Positions 17,923 through 26,336 of a stretch of DNA of 64,000 nt are shown piece after piece; positions within the stretch are counted from its first letter, which is position 1; every line of letters starts with the position of its first letter. Under the pieces are notes generated by a model. That model did no database searches and was not told the DNA's origin. It saw only the letters and a program-made list of their open reading frames with translations. A program made the translations under genes and the position numbers. Source of the DNA: UTCHB3 sp002050155 (lineage in GTDB: Bacteria > Bacteroidota > Ignavibacteria > Ignavibacteriales > Ignavibacteriaceae); contig CP129491.1 of assembly GCA_030584105.1 (NCBI GenBank), forward strand, positions 2,976,001-3,040,000, written 5' to 3'.

Positions 17923-18873
17923 TTACGATGCAACGGGAGTAATGGGTTCACCGCCTTTCAGAACCGAAATTACATTATTTGCAGCTAAGTGCGCCATAGC
18001 TGTGCGTGTTTCGAAAGTTGCGCTGCCGATGTGCGGCAGCAGAACAACATTATCCAAGGTAGTAAGTGCGTGATTAAAATTTGGTTCATTTGTGTAAACA
18101 TCCAAGCCGGCGGCGTAAATTTTTCTCTTTTTCAACAGAGCAATCAGGTGTTTTTCGTCCGCTACCTCACCGCGGGCAGTATTAACAAAAATTGCGGAGG
18201 GTTTCATCAGGTCTAATAAGTCTGCCGAAATAAGGTTATTTGTGGTTTCGTCAAGCGGGATGTGCAGCGAAATAACATCGGAAGTTGCCATTAGTTCACT
18301 AAGCGGAACGAACCTGCCGGGCATTTCGGGTTTAACCGAGCGGGAAAAGTATATAATATTCATTCCGAAACCGAGAGCCATTTTCGCGACTTTTTGGGCA
18401 ATTCGTCCGGCGCCGACCAAGCCGAGAGTTTTCCCCTCCAAGCCGTAGCCGAGCAACAATTCGGGGCTCCACCCTAAGAAAACCTTATTTCTCATCATTT
18501 TTTCACCGGCGTTAAGGTTCCGTGCGGCGGCAAGAATCAGAAGAAAGGCAATCTCAGCGGTTGCTGCTGAAAGTACATCGGGGGTGTTGGTAACTGTTAT
18601 TCCTCTTTCGCGGGCGGCGTTAAGGTCGATATTATTGAAACCAACGGCATAATTTGCGATAACACGGCATTTTTTCAGTTTGTTTATTACATCAGCGTCG
18701 ATCTTGTCCCCAAGCAGGGAGATTATGCCATCGGCTTCGGCAGCCTGTTCAATAAGTTCTTCGGTTCTCAGAAGCCGCGGCAGCAAGTTTTCGCTGAAAG
18801 AAATGCCTTCTTTCCCGAAAAGTGCACCGGGGTTACCCGGCAGCTTGTAGGTTGCAAATACTTTTAGGTTCAT
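17923..18873 (-). CDS. D-2-hydroxyacid dehydrogenase (glyoxylate/hydroxypyruvate reductase type)
   Basis: A 316-residue NAD(P)-dependent dehydrogenase of the D-isomer 2-hydroxyacid family. The nucleotide-binding motif GLVGAGRIAQKVA is near the middle; catalytic residues appear as the arginine of NTARGEV, the glutamate of NEPNF and the histidine of LLPHIGSAT. The closest named activity is D-glycerate dehydrogenase or glyoxylate/hydroxypyruvate reductase, but the substrate cannot be fixed from sequence alone. I use the ATG at 18873; a TTG at 18885 would add four residues. It stands alone, between the HTH gene and the STAS/HATPase pair on the same strand. Confidence 0.85.
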   Translation of the reverse strand: MNLKVFATYKLPGNPGALFGKEGISFSENLLPRLLRTEELIEQAAEADGIISLLGDKIDADVINKLKKCRVIANYAVGFNNIDLNAARERGITVTNTPDVLSAATAEIAFLLILAAARNLNAGEKMMRNKVFLGWSPELLLGYGLEGKTLGLVGAGRIAQKVAKMALGFGMNIIYFSRSVKPEMPGRFVPLSELMATSDVISLHIPLDETTNNLISADLLDLMKPSAIFVNTARGEVADEKHLIALLKKRKIYAAGLDVYTNEPNFNHALTTLDNVVLLPHIGSATFETRTAMAHLAANNVISVLKGGEPITPVAS

Positions 18874-18966
18874 AAGGGACGGCAATCTGTTTTTTCGAAT
18901 ATGAAGTGTGGCAATTTTTAATCAACTCACCGTTGACTCAGTTCATCCCACTTTTGTGGTAAAAAA

Positions 18967-18996
18967 CAACACAGCAACACAGCAACACAGCAACAC
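18967..18996. repeat. Octamer microsatellite CAACACAG
   Basis: The unit CAACACAG is repeated 3.75 times without interruption, directly after the stop of the HATPase gene (minus strand). It could vary in copy number by slippage. No function is evident. Confidence 0.9.
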
Positions 18997-18999
18997 CCC

Positions 19000-19578
19000 T
19001 CAGACAGAAGATAGGTTTCGTTTAATACTGAAGATATTTTTGCCGTCGGGCATTTTTTTGTAGTTAACATCGAACCCGAGAGAGGTTATAATGAACAGCC
19101 CGAAATGTTCCGGTATAGGCATAGTATTCCCGTCTGAGGGGTTTTCCCGCCATTGCCTGAAGAGAGTGAGTTCGTTTTCATTTTCAACTTTACACAGCAC
19201 TTCAAAATCGTTATCCAGGTGGAGGATGAAATTTTGCCCTGCCATACCTGAATAAGGCGGGCTGAAGATCGTGGTACCGGGCGAGCCATCGGGGTTAACC
19301 GGTTTAATTCCAAAGCCTTTCCCCTCGGTAATCATTTCTATGGTCAGGTAGTCATCTTCCACGCCGTAGGTAAATTCCACTTGTTTTGAAGCGGAGTGAA
19401 TAATTGCGTTTGTGAAAAGTTCATGTAAAAGCAGAGCAGACTCTTCACGGTATTTCTCAACCAAGCCGGGGTGGGGTTCGGCTATAAGTTTTTCAATAAT
19501 TATGGTTGAAACTTCAGCAAAAAAAGACTGAAATTCTTCCGACGCTAAAAGTTTTAGTGAGACAGTGCCGTTTTTCAT
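19000..19578 (-). CDS. HATPase-domain protein, RsbW-like anti-sigma/serine kinase candidate
   Basis: This is a 192-residue protein with one GHKL ATPase domain. The N box is LLHELFTNAIIHS, with E53 and N57 as the expected Mg-ATP ligands. The following G1 region reads MITEGKGFG, where the usual aspartate of DxGxGF is not seen, so activity may be altered. A STAS-domain gene directly upstream overlaps it by four bases, the classic pairing of an RsbW/SpoIIAB-type kinase with its anti-anti-sigma substrate. The size is slightly larger than RsbW. A role in partner-switching control is inferred; a sigma factor partner is not adjacent. Confidence 0.75.
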   Translation of the reverse strand: MKNGTVSLKLLASEEFQSFFAEVSTIIIEKLIAEPHPGLVEKYREESALLLHELFTNAIIHSASKQVEFTYGVEDDYLTIEMITEGKGFGIKPVNPDGSPGTTIFSPPYSGMAGQNFILHLDNDFEVLCKVENENELTLFRQWRENPSDGNTMPIPEHFGLFIITSLGFDVNYKKMPDGKNIFSIKRNLSSV

Positions 19579-19919
19579 TGATTCAATTCATTCTGTAGTT
19601 GCGTAAAATTCTTATAAATCTCAAACAAAGTATATAGTTTCGTAGATTCAAAAATAGATTCGACCCTCTCCCGCGTGCCGAAAATTTTCAGTTTCACATT
19701 CTTAGCAATTGCTTCTTTATAGGCAGCAACAAGAGACCCGATGAAAGAAGAATCGATGTATTCAACTTTAGAAAAGTCAATAGCAACGGGTTCATCTCCG
19801 GCAGATTCAATCTCTTCGATAAGTTTGGTTCTGAACTCGGGTGCAATAACCGAGGTGGCTCTTGGGTTATTAATACGAAAAACCCTGACGCCGCTGTTTC
19901 TTAATGTAGTAAAATTCAT
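19575..19919 (-). CDS. STAS-domain anti-anti-sigma factor
   Basis: A 114-residue single STAS domain. The phosphorylation loop reads KVEYIDSSFIGSLVAA; S58 aligns with the serine phosphorylated in SpoIIAA/RsbV (D-S-S-x-x-x-x-L). The strand VAIDFSKVEYID before it is typical. It overlaps the HATPase gene at 19575-19578 (ATGA), so the pair is translationally coupled and presumably forms a kinase-substrate switch. It is divergent from pdxB across a 157-bp intergenic region that must hold both promoters. Confidence 0.88.
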   Translation of the reverse strand: MNFTTLRNSGVRVFRINNPRATSVIAPEFRTKLIEEIESAGDEPVAIDFSKVEYIDSSFIGSLVAAYKEAIAKNVKLKIFGTRERVESIFESTKLYTLFEIYKNFTQLQNELNQ

Positions 19920-20076
19920 ACTGAGAACTTTATTGAAGAATTAAAAATAGCAACCCTAAATTAAGTTGATTTAGTGTGAAAACAAAATATGAAGTGCAAA
20001 ATTTTGGTTTATTGCGAAAAATTTTCGGTATTGGCTCCCTTTTTCTTAAGTTTGCGTGCAATAAGCGGAAAATAGG

Positions 20077-21219
20077 ATGAATTTGCGAATAATTGTTGAT
20101 GAAAATATAGAGAATGGCGCCGAGGCTTTTGGCTCGATCGGCGAGGCAACTTTTTACCACGGGCGTGAAATTACAAAAGAGAAAGTGAAAGAGGCGGACG
20201 CACTTATTATAAGATCGATAACGAAAGTGAACTCTGAACTTCTCGCAGGCTCGAAAGTGAAATTTGTGGGCACGGCAACAATCGGCACCGACCATGTAGA
20301 TATCCCCCGGTTGCAACAGGCGGGAATTGGATTCGCTTCGGCGAAGGGGTGCAACTCCGATGCGGTTGCCGAGTATGTGTTCACTGTGCTTTTTGAGTTT
20401 GCCGCAACGCAAAAGAGGGATATCGGGGGTAAGAGAATAGGAATTGTCGGTTGCGGAAATATCGGCAGCAGGGTTGAAAGAATTGCACGGGCATTTGGAT
20501 TTGAAGTTGCGGTGAACGACCCCCCGCTTGAAAGAGCCGGGCTGCGGAGCGATCTTTGTTCTTTGGATTACGCAATTAATTCTGATATCGTAACATTTCA
20601 CACTCCGTTAAACAGAGGTGGTGTTGATAATACTTTTCATCTGCTGAACCGTGGGAATATTGATGTTTTGAAAGAGGGAGCAATCTTAATAAACGCCTCC
20701 CGTGGGGAAGTTGTTGAAAGTGGTGCGTTGCTGAAAGCTGTTGAAATAAAAGCGGTTACGCCAATTTTGGATGTGTGGGAGGGTGAGCCACAGTTTTCAA
20801 CTGAAGTGATGGAGAAAACTTTTTTTGCTTCGCCTCATGTGGCGGGTTACTCACTGGAAGGGAAGTTAAACGGCACATCGATGGTTTATGACGCAATGTG
20901 TGATTTCTTTGGTCTTGAAAAAAAATGGCACCCTGATTTGCCCGCAGTTTTGGAAAACCGGATTGAATATAACCCAAGCGGAAGTTTTGAAGAGAAAGTT
21001 GCAAATGTTCTGAGGGCGGTTTATAACCCCGGAACTGACACGGCAGATATGAAGCGAATTTCAGCGCTTAACCCGGAGGAAAAAGGGAAAGGCTTTGACC
21101 TGCTGAGGAAAAACTACAAACTGCGGAGGGAGTTTAATAATTTTGTAATTGCCGGTGAAATTGATGATCCTTTGATTCAGGCGGGTTTTAAGGCTTTAAG
21201 GTTTGGGTTCAAGGGGTAA
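20077..21219 (+). CDS. pdxB: Erythronate-4-phosphate dehydrogenase
   Basis: This 380-residue enzyme is the second step of DXP-dependent pyridoxal phosphate synthesis, oxidising 4-phosphoerythronate. It belongs to the D-2-hydroxyacid dehydrogenases: NAD motif GIVGCGNIGSRVER, arginine in NASRGEV, glutamate in DVWEGEPQ and histidine in ASPHVAGYS. The start MNLRIIVDENIENGAEAFG, with the VDENI motif, and the C-terminal extension after GLEKKWHPDLP are specific to PdxB and separate it from the shorter dehydrogenase at 17.9 kb. It ends six bases from the convergent MORN-TonB gene. Confidence 0.93.
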   Translation: MNLRIIVDENIENGAEAFGSIGEATFYHGREITKEKVKEADALIIRSITKVNSELLAGSKVKFVGTATIGTDHVDIPRLQQAGIGFASAKGCNSDAVAEYVFTVLFEFAATQKRDIGGKRIGIVGCGNIGSRVERIARAFGFEVAVNDPPLERAGLRSDLCSLDYAINSDIVTFHTPLNRGGVDNTFHLLNRGNIDVLKEGAILINASRGEVVESGALLKAVEIKAVTPILDVWEGEPQFSTEVMEKTFFASPHVAGYSLEGKLNGTSMVYDAMCDFFGLEKKWHPDLPAVLENRIEYNPSGSFEEKVANVLRAVYNPGTDTADMKRISALNPEEKGKGFDLLRKNYKLRREFNNFVIAGEIDDPLIQAGFKALRFGFKG

Positions 21220-21225
21220 AAGCCG

Positions 21226-22026
21226 TTAATTCTTATTCGGCAGTTTGAAGACCACGGGAATATCAACCCAGGCATTCACGGGGCGCCCTTTAATTTTTGC
21301 GGGGTTAAACAGTGTATATTTCACGGTTACTTCTGCCGAGCCTTCACACCCAAGCCCTAAGGGTTGCGCCACTTCGGTGCTTTCCACAGTTCCGTCTGTT
21401 CTGATGAGTGCTCTGATAATAACCGTACCCTCTAAGCCATCTTCAATTGCGCGTGAGGGGTAGAAGAGCCGGCTGTAAAACTCGTCTTCACCGTTCAGAA
21501 ACGAGGCGGGTTCGTCGTAAAAAGTGTAAATTGCCGGGTCGTTCGGGGGTATTTTGGGAGCATAACTGCCGAGCAGCGCAGTTTCTTCCTTAGAAAGTTT
21601 TATCAGAGAGAGGTTATATTTAACGGCAAGCAGAGAGTCCGGCTCAGGTTGCGGCTCTTGCACGGGGGTAAGCTCCAAAATAGCGCCTTTGTAAAAATTC
21701 AGTTTTTGCTCTACACTGCCGAGCGAGTCAAATTTTTCAAAAGAGCCGTTTTTCCTCCCTTCTTCAACCTGAAAAGAGAGATTAACGGAGCCATCGGGGT
21801 AATAAGTTTTAACAACGCCATCCACCCTGCCGGAAGTGTAGGGAACTTCTTTCAGTAGGTGCCCCTCAGTGTCGTAGAATCGTGCAAGCCCATCCCTCAC
21901 ATTATTTTTCAAAACATAGATTTCTGAAATATTTCCGTTAGGATGGAAATTTTTTAGCGTATCTTGCGCCAATAGATTTGCAGAGAGGGCTAAAAAGAAA
22001 GAGAAGAAGAAAGCCTTAGTATAAAT
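21226..22026 (-). CDS. Exported MORN-repeat protein with TonB C-terminal domain
   Basis: This is a periplasmic protein of about 266 residues. After a signal peptide (YTKAFFFSFFLALSANLLAQ) come three YwqK-like MORN repeats (KNFHPNGNISEI, ARFYDTEGHLLKEV, KTYYPDGSVNLSF), a linker rich in P, Q and E, and a TonB-type C-terminal domain (GLEGTVIIRALIRTDGTVEST). No ATG, GTG or TTG fits the signal peptide. The frame opens with an ATG at 22131, but that overlaps bTHX by 86 bp and adds 35 hydrophilic residues. I propose an ATT start at 22026, six bases after GGGGA, giving a textbook signal peptide. The 5' limit is uncertain; the body is clear. Conserved TonB domains of this kind cluster with envelope proteins. 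Confidence 0.72.
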   Translation of the reverse strand: MYTKAFFFSFFLALSANLLAQDTLKNFHPNGNISEIYVLKNNVRDGLARFYDTEGHLLKEVPYTSGRVDGVVKTYYPDGSVNLSFQVEEGRKNGSFEKFDSLGSVEQKLNFYKGAILELTPVQEPQPEPDSLLAVKYNLSLIKLSKEETALLGSYAPKIPPNDPAIYTFYDEPASFLNGEDEFYSRLFYPSRAIEDGLEGTVIIRALIRTDGTVESTEVAQPLGLGCEGSAEVTVKYTLFNPAKIKGRPVNAWVDIPVVFKLPNKN

Positions 22027-22045
22027 GCCACTTCCCCGGGAAGAA

Positions 22046-22183
22046 TTATTTAACCGCAGGCTCAGCCGGAGCGGCGGTAGCTTCCTTTTTGGCTCTGTTA
22101 ATGGCTTTCTGTGTAGGTCTGAATTTGCCATTGGAACCTTTGAAAATTTTGCCTCTTTTTGTTTTTGGGTCGCCTTTGCCCAT
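22046..22183 (-). CDS. 30S ribosomal protein bTHX
   Basis: A 45-residue basic protein. The N-terminal block MGKGDPKTKRGKIFKGSNG matches bTHX, the small protein that sits in a cavity at the top of the 30S head in Thermus and occurs across Bacteroidota-type genomes. The C-terminal half is alanine- and proline-rich (TAAPAEPAVK), an extension beyond the short Thermus form. The start ATG at 22183 follows GGTGA. It lies directly upstream of the MORN-TonB gene on the same strand and may share its transcript. Confidence 0.9.
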   Translation of the reverse strand: MGKGDPKTKRGKIFKGSNGKFRPTQKAINRAKKEATAAPAEPAVK

Positions 22184-22322
22184 GATTCACCTTTTTAATT
22201 AATAAACAGTCTGCAAAAATACGGGAAAAAAGGTTAATAATCAAGCGTTGCGTGGTTTTGGGAAATAAATATGGGAAAATTTGCTGCCGGGCAAATCCTT
22301 GGCTTTTCTTGTCAGAAAGGCT

Positions 22323-22406
22323 TTTGAAATAACTATCTGAAGATTTGAAATAAATACCTGAGGATTTGAAATATATACCTGAAGGTTTAAAATAAATATC
22401 TGAGGA
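22323..22406. repeat. Four tandem copies of a 21-bp AT-rich unit
   Basis: The unit TTTGAAATAAATACCTGAGG plus A recurs at 22323, 22344, 22365 and 22386 with a few substitutions. It lies between bTHX and the beta-helix gene, 60 bp before the latter's start, so it may overlap a promoter or act as a phased binding-site array (two helical turns per unit). The rest of the gap shows nothing else. Confidence 0.85.
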
Positions 22407-22465
22407 TAAGCAACCTTTTTGAAGAATTAGTGGTCTAAACCCTTATACAATAAAAGGAATTAAGA

Positions 22466-23404
22466 ATGAGACGGACATTTCAGATATATAAATTACTGTT
22501 GTTGATTTTTGTAATCTTTACACTTGTAACGGCGCAACCGGGCTGTACGGTTAACTTAGGCGATGGCTCGGCAGTGGGGTCATCTGAGCATCTTCTTTTG
22601 AACAAATCATTTACCGCCACTTCCGGTGAAAAATTGATGATTAATGCCTCCGGTGCCGATGTTAAAGTCAGCTCGTGGAATAAAAATGAAGTGAGCGTTA
22701 AAATTTACGGTAAAGAAAAAGCCGGTGAATATGTTGATATTTTCGCCGAGAGGTCGAGCGCAGGGGTGCTTGTGGAAATTAAAAATAAATCGATTATCAA
22801 GTGGGTGAACAACTTAGGACTGAAGATTGAAGTGGTAACTCCTGAAAAATATTCCGCAAATATTGAAACCAGTGGCGGGGATGTGGAGATAAAGGATATT
22901 TCGGGGAGTTTGTTGATTGGAACCAGTGGCGGCGATATTAAGATGATGAACCTAAGCGGTTCACTTATTGCAAAAACCAGCGGCGGCGACATTTCACTCG
23001 AAAAATTTGACGGAAGTGTTGAAATGAAAACTTCCGGTGGGGATGTTAAAATCAGAGAAGGCAAAGGCTCTGTTGACGCAGGCACCTCCGGCGGCGATAT
23101 TGATGTGCAGACGGCTTCAGGTACGGTGAATCTTGGCACCTCCGGTGGCGATATTAAACTGAGGTACACCGGCGAGAACCAAGGGATTAACTGCCGGACA
23201 TCGGGCGGTGATATTATGGTTTCTGTTCCAGCCGACCTTAAAGCTGAAGTTGCGCTTGAGTCGGTTGGTGGTTCGGTGCGCTGCAATTTAGACGCCACGG
23301 GGGTCAGTATGGATAAAAACAAGTTTTCGGGCAATATTAACGGCGGTGGACCCCGGGTAATCTGCAAAACGAGCGGCGGTTCGGTTTCACTCAAGAAAGA
23401 ATAG
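22466..23404 (+). CDS. Exported DUF4097-type beta-helix (adhesin-like) protein
   Basis: A 312-residue exported protein. After a hydrophobic signal segment (LLLLIFVIFTLVTA) the chain becomes a ladder of short beta strands. The hexapeptide TSGGD[IV] recurs seven times at 17-19-residue spacing, followed by a variant TSGGSV, as expected for a right-handed beta-helix or DUF4097 putative-adhesin fold. A cysteine at position 27 (TAQPGC) could be lipidated, but the lipobox is poor. The regular ladder makes the opposite strand open too, giving a false antisense frame. Location is periplasm or cell surface; the ligand is unknown. Confidence 0.82.
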   Translation: MRRTFQIYKLLLLIFVIFTLVTAQPGCTVNLGDGSAVGSSEHLLLNKSFTATSGEKLMINASGADVKVSSWNKNEVSVKIYGKEKAGEYVDIFAERSSAGVLVEIKNKSIIKWVNNLGLKIEVVTPEKYSANIETSGGDVEIKDISGSLLIGTSGGDIKMMNLSGSLIAKTSGGDISLEKFDGSVEMKTSGGDVKIREGKGSVDAGTSGGDIDVQTASGTVNLGTSGGDIKLRYTGENQGINCRTSGGDIMVSVPADLKAEVALESVGGSVRCNLDATGVSMDKNKFSGNINGGGPRVICKTSGGSVSLKKE

Positions 23405-23722
23405 TCAGGAAAGAGACGACGGTTGCAAAACTGACGGATTACGCTTGTTAGTTCAGTTTCTCTCAAAATAGAACAGTAAGGGAGGAGTAAGTTCTACCAA
23501 AAAAATATCAGTTTTGATGTGTAATTAATTCCTGCTGCCTGCCATTGTCCCGCGTGTGGTGTAACTCCAATACACCATTCAGCGGGCAATATAACCCTAA
23601 AACCTCCCCTTTCCGATAACAATTTGGGCAATTCAACAGATTAATTGATAATATATTCTTTTTTAATTCATTTAATTGAAGTATTTTAAACACTGTTTTC
23701 CAAAAATTAGAAAAATCTGTCA
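23405..23722. other. Intergenic region with an imperfect hairpin
   Basis: This 318-bp gap has no gene I can support. At 23546-23588 an inverted repeat has an outer stem CCCGC/GCGGG and an inner stem GGTGTA/TACACC separated by a small internal loop. No T-tract follows, so it is not a plain terminator. It lies 135 bp before the histidine kinase start and could be a leader structure. Confidence 0.45.
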
Positions 23723-25504
23723 ATGCCACATTTTTGCGATTTCGTGATAACTCTGGATGACCGTTTCAGAATAAAAAAGGTAAAAGAGCAGAATTCTGAA
23801 AAACGGATGCAACAAGAGAAATTGTTGGGGCGGAATTTTAACGATGTATTTCAGCCGACAGCCTTAGGGGTCAGGGATTCGGCGGACTCTCTCTTCGCTA
23901 ACGGTTATGCCGGTAGCTTCACCTCCGATGAAGTGAGCGGGGGGGGCATGTTTATGAAAATTCGGCAAGAGACTAACGGGTTTACCGCCGAAGGTTTCTA
24001 CTTTTCATCCGTTTCGCATGAGTTAAGTGATCCGGCTCTGAAAGATATGCTTCACATCCATGACGACGCAGATTTTTTCTTCTGGAAGGACCCTGCCCCA
24101 AACGACCCGGCATCGAAACTCTGTTTCAGCGAGCAAGCGGAAAAAATAACGGGCTATACGGTTGAAGAAGTGAACAGCATGCCCGGTAAACTCTATTCGA
24201 TCGTTCATAAAAGCGATGTTATGAATGTGCTTAAAGCGATTAATGAGCTGAAAAACAACCCCGAACAAAAATCGTTAAGGCATGAGTACAGGCTTGTTAC
24301 AAAAAGTGGCGAAGAAATCTGGGTTTCGGAAAACTGCCACATAACAAGAAACAACAAGGGAGAAATCGTGATGATTTCGGGGATTACTTCGAACATCAAC
24401 GAGCTGAAACTCAGGCAGTTTGAACTTCTTAAATCGGAAGAAGAACTGAAGGAACTTAACGAATCGAAAGACCGGTTTATTAACATTTTGTCGCACGACT
24501 TAAGGGGCCCCTACACCAGTATATTAGGCTTTGCAGAGATACTTCTGAACGAGGAAGACCTGCCAAAACATGAGAAATTGGAGTATCTTACCTACATTTA
24601 CGATGCTTCACTAAGCCAGCTGCAGTTCATAAATTATCTTTTAGATTGGTCGAGGCTGCGCACAGGAAAACTAAAGCCTGAAATGCAACGCATACCGGTG
24701 ATAAATCTGGTGCACAACTGCGTTTCGAGCCTTACGGGCAACGCAATACGGAAAAATATTGAAATACTCACCGATGTTCCCGAGAGTTTATTCATCCGTG
24801 CGGATGAACGGCTTGTAACACAGGCGCTTATAAATCTGCTGAATAATGCAATAAAATTTTCGTACGAAAACAGCCAGATAGAAGTGTCGGTTGGGCTGTT
24901 TAACCAACGGCAGGCTGAATTTGTGGTGAAAGACCACGGAATGGGGATGAGCGCTTCGGAACAGACGAGCCTTTTTACGATGGAGAAATTTGTCTCGAAA
25001 GAGGGTTCAAAAGGTGAAAAAGGGAGCGGTTTCGGTTTAACTTTGGTAAAAGAGATAATCGATAAACACGGGGGTGAAATCTGGTTCTATTCGGAACTAA
25101 ATTCAGGCAGCGAGTTCCACTTCACAATTCCTGTCCCGGCAAACACGATAATGCTGGTAACATCGGCGAAACAGGAAGAAGAGATTTGGCGCGAAATAGT
25201 ATCGCAGGAATTTACTGAATATGAGCTAAAATGCGCTGAAAACGGCTTCGAGGCGATCGATTTGTTGCAGGAGAGTGCGCCTGCGCTTATAATTTCGGAT
25301 AACGAGATGCCGTTAATGTCGTCTGAGCAATTTTTGGAATCGATCAACCCATTGGATAGCCACTTCAAAACCCCGGTGATTTTAGTATCGAACCGTGAAG
25401 AGGCATTTACGGGTAACATGGGCGAGCACGGTGTTCGCGCGTTTCTTAAAAGCCCGTTCGACAGAACAGAATTTGTGGAAGCAGTAAAATCAATTATTAA
25501 TTAA
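23723..25504 (+). CDS. PAS-containing hybrid histidine kinase with degenerate receiver
   Basis: A 593-residue soluble kinase with no membrane segment. Order: an N-terminal PAS-like region (about 1-100), a second PAS domain with PAC motif (about 115-230, ending EIVMISGITSNINELK), HisKA with phospho-acceptor H258 (ILSHDLRGPYTS), HATPase (LLNNAIKF N box, VKDHGMGMS, GEKGSGFGLTLVKEI), then a receiver-like domain from about 478. The receiver keeps D526 (IISDNEMP) and K576 (FLKSPF) but starts IMLVTSAKQ, lacking the acidic pair that binds Mg2+, so phosphorylation is doubtful. No response regulator lies next to it. The start is the ATG at 23723. Confidence 0.9.
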   Translation: MPHFCDFVITLDDRFRIKKVKEQNSEKRMQQEKLLGRNFNDVFQPTALGVRDSADSLFANGYAGSFTSDEVSGGGMFMKIRQETNGFTAEGFYFSSVSHELSDPALKDMLHIHDDADFFFWKDPAPNDPASKLCFSEQAEKITGYTVEEVNSMPGKLYSIVHKSDVMNVLKAINELKNNPEQKSLRHEYRLVTKSGEEIWVSENCHITRNNKGEIVMISGITSNINELKLRQFELLKSEEELKELNESKDRFINILSHDLRGPYTSILGFAEILLNEEDLPKHEKLEYLTYIYDASLSQLQFINYLLDWSRLRTGKLKPEMQRIPVINLVHNCVSSLTGNAIRKNIEILTDVPESLFIRADERLVTQALINLLNNAIKFSYENSQIEVSVGLFNQRQAEFVVKDHGMGMSASEQTSLFTMEKFVSKEGSKGEKGSGFGLTLVKEIIDKHGGEIWFYSELNSGSEFHFTIPVPANTIMLVTSAKQEEEIWREIVSQEFTEYELKCAENGFEAIDLLQESAPALIISDNEMPLMSSEQFLESINPLDSHFKTPVILVSNREEAFTGNMGEHGVRAFLKSPFDRTEFVEAVKSIIN

Positions 25505-25531
25505 GTGAACAAACAGAAAAGGCAAACAGGT

Positions 25532-26305
25532 ATGAAAAAAACAAAAGTATTTTACTCTCTTTTAGCGTTTTTTCTATTATTTCTTTTTTCAGGCTTAAAC
25601 GCACAGGATTGGAAAAGTTTAGTGGCTGAGGGAGACAAACTTGCTCTTAAACAATTTAAGAACAACGACGCCCTTAAGAAGTTTTTAGAAGCCGATAAGA
25701 AATCACCCAACAACTGGGAAATTTTGTGGCGCTTAAGCCGCACCTATGTTGATATTGGCGAGCACTCATCCGGAAATGCACAGATGACTAACTTCGAGAA
25801 AAGTGAAAACTATGCAAGCAGAGCGATTAAAGCAGCGCCAAATCAATCGATTACATATTTGAGAAGAGCTATTGCCAACGGCAGAATTGCGCTCTATAAA
25901 AATGTTTTCAGTGCTGCCGGGTTGGTAAACTCCGTTAAAGCTGATGTTGAAAAGGCGATCGCACTCGGCAACGGAGGAAACGATGTGCAGGCGGTGGCTC
26001 ACTATGTACTTGGGCGCACTCACAACAAACTTTGCGAAAAACCTTACATTTTCAGGCTGCCGCTTGGCTTGGGCTGGGGTGATATTGATGTGGCAATTAA
26101 AGAACTTAACAAGGCAATACAACTGCGCCCGAATTTCAGAATGTTTCACTTAGAGATTGCAAAGGCTTATATCGAAAAAGAAGACTACAATAAAGCCCGC
26201 ACTCATTTGAACAAAATCCCCTCTATTCCTTTTTTGGATGAGGATGATAACACGGTGCTTGCTGAGTCCAAAAAACTTCTTGCTGAAATAAAGAATAAGA
26301 AGTAA
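25532..26305 (+). CDS. Exported TPR-type protein
   Basis: A 257-residue protein with a clear signal peptide (MKKTKVFYSLLAFFLLFLFSGLNAQ). The mature part holds TPR-like helical hairpins: NNWEILWRLSRTYVDIGEH, VAHYVLGRTHN, DIDVAIKELNKAIQLRPN and FHLEIAKAYIEKEDYNKA. The pattern resembles the RMDN-like TPR proteins seen in many Bacteroidota. A GTG nine codons upstream is possible; the ATG at 25532 gives a normal signal peptide. It starts 27 bp after the kinase gene, so co-transcription is likely, and a terminator follows. The role is probably as an envelope scaffold; no partner is identifiable. Confidence 0.82.
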   Translation: MKKTKVFYSLLAFFLLFLFSGLNAQDWKSLVAEGDKLALKQFKNNDALKKFLEADKKSPNNWEILWRLSRTYVDIGEHSSGNAQMTNFEKSENYASRAIKAAPNQSITYLRRAIANGRIALYKNVFSAAGLVNSVKADVEKAIALGNGGNDVQAVAHYVLGRTHNKLCEKPYIFRLPLGLGWGDIDVAIKELNKAIQLRPNFRMFHLEIAKAYIEKEDYNKARTHLNKIPSIPFLDEDDNTVLAESKKLLAEIKNKK

Positions 26306-26336
26306 GAGTTCAGAAGCTTATTTTTAGAGTAAAGTC

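Noticed and set aside
19930..20601. 223-codon minus-strand open frame
   Set aside because: Antisense to pdxB and crossing the divergent promoter region; no recognisable motif.
22705..23466. 253-codon minus-strand open frame rich in S, P and T
   Set aside because: Mirror of the TSGGD repeat ladder of the beta-helix gene; the repeat keeps the opposite strand open.
23508..23729. 73-codon minus-strand open frame before the kinase
   Set aside because: Overlaps the kinase start, covers the hairpin region and has no recognisable feature.
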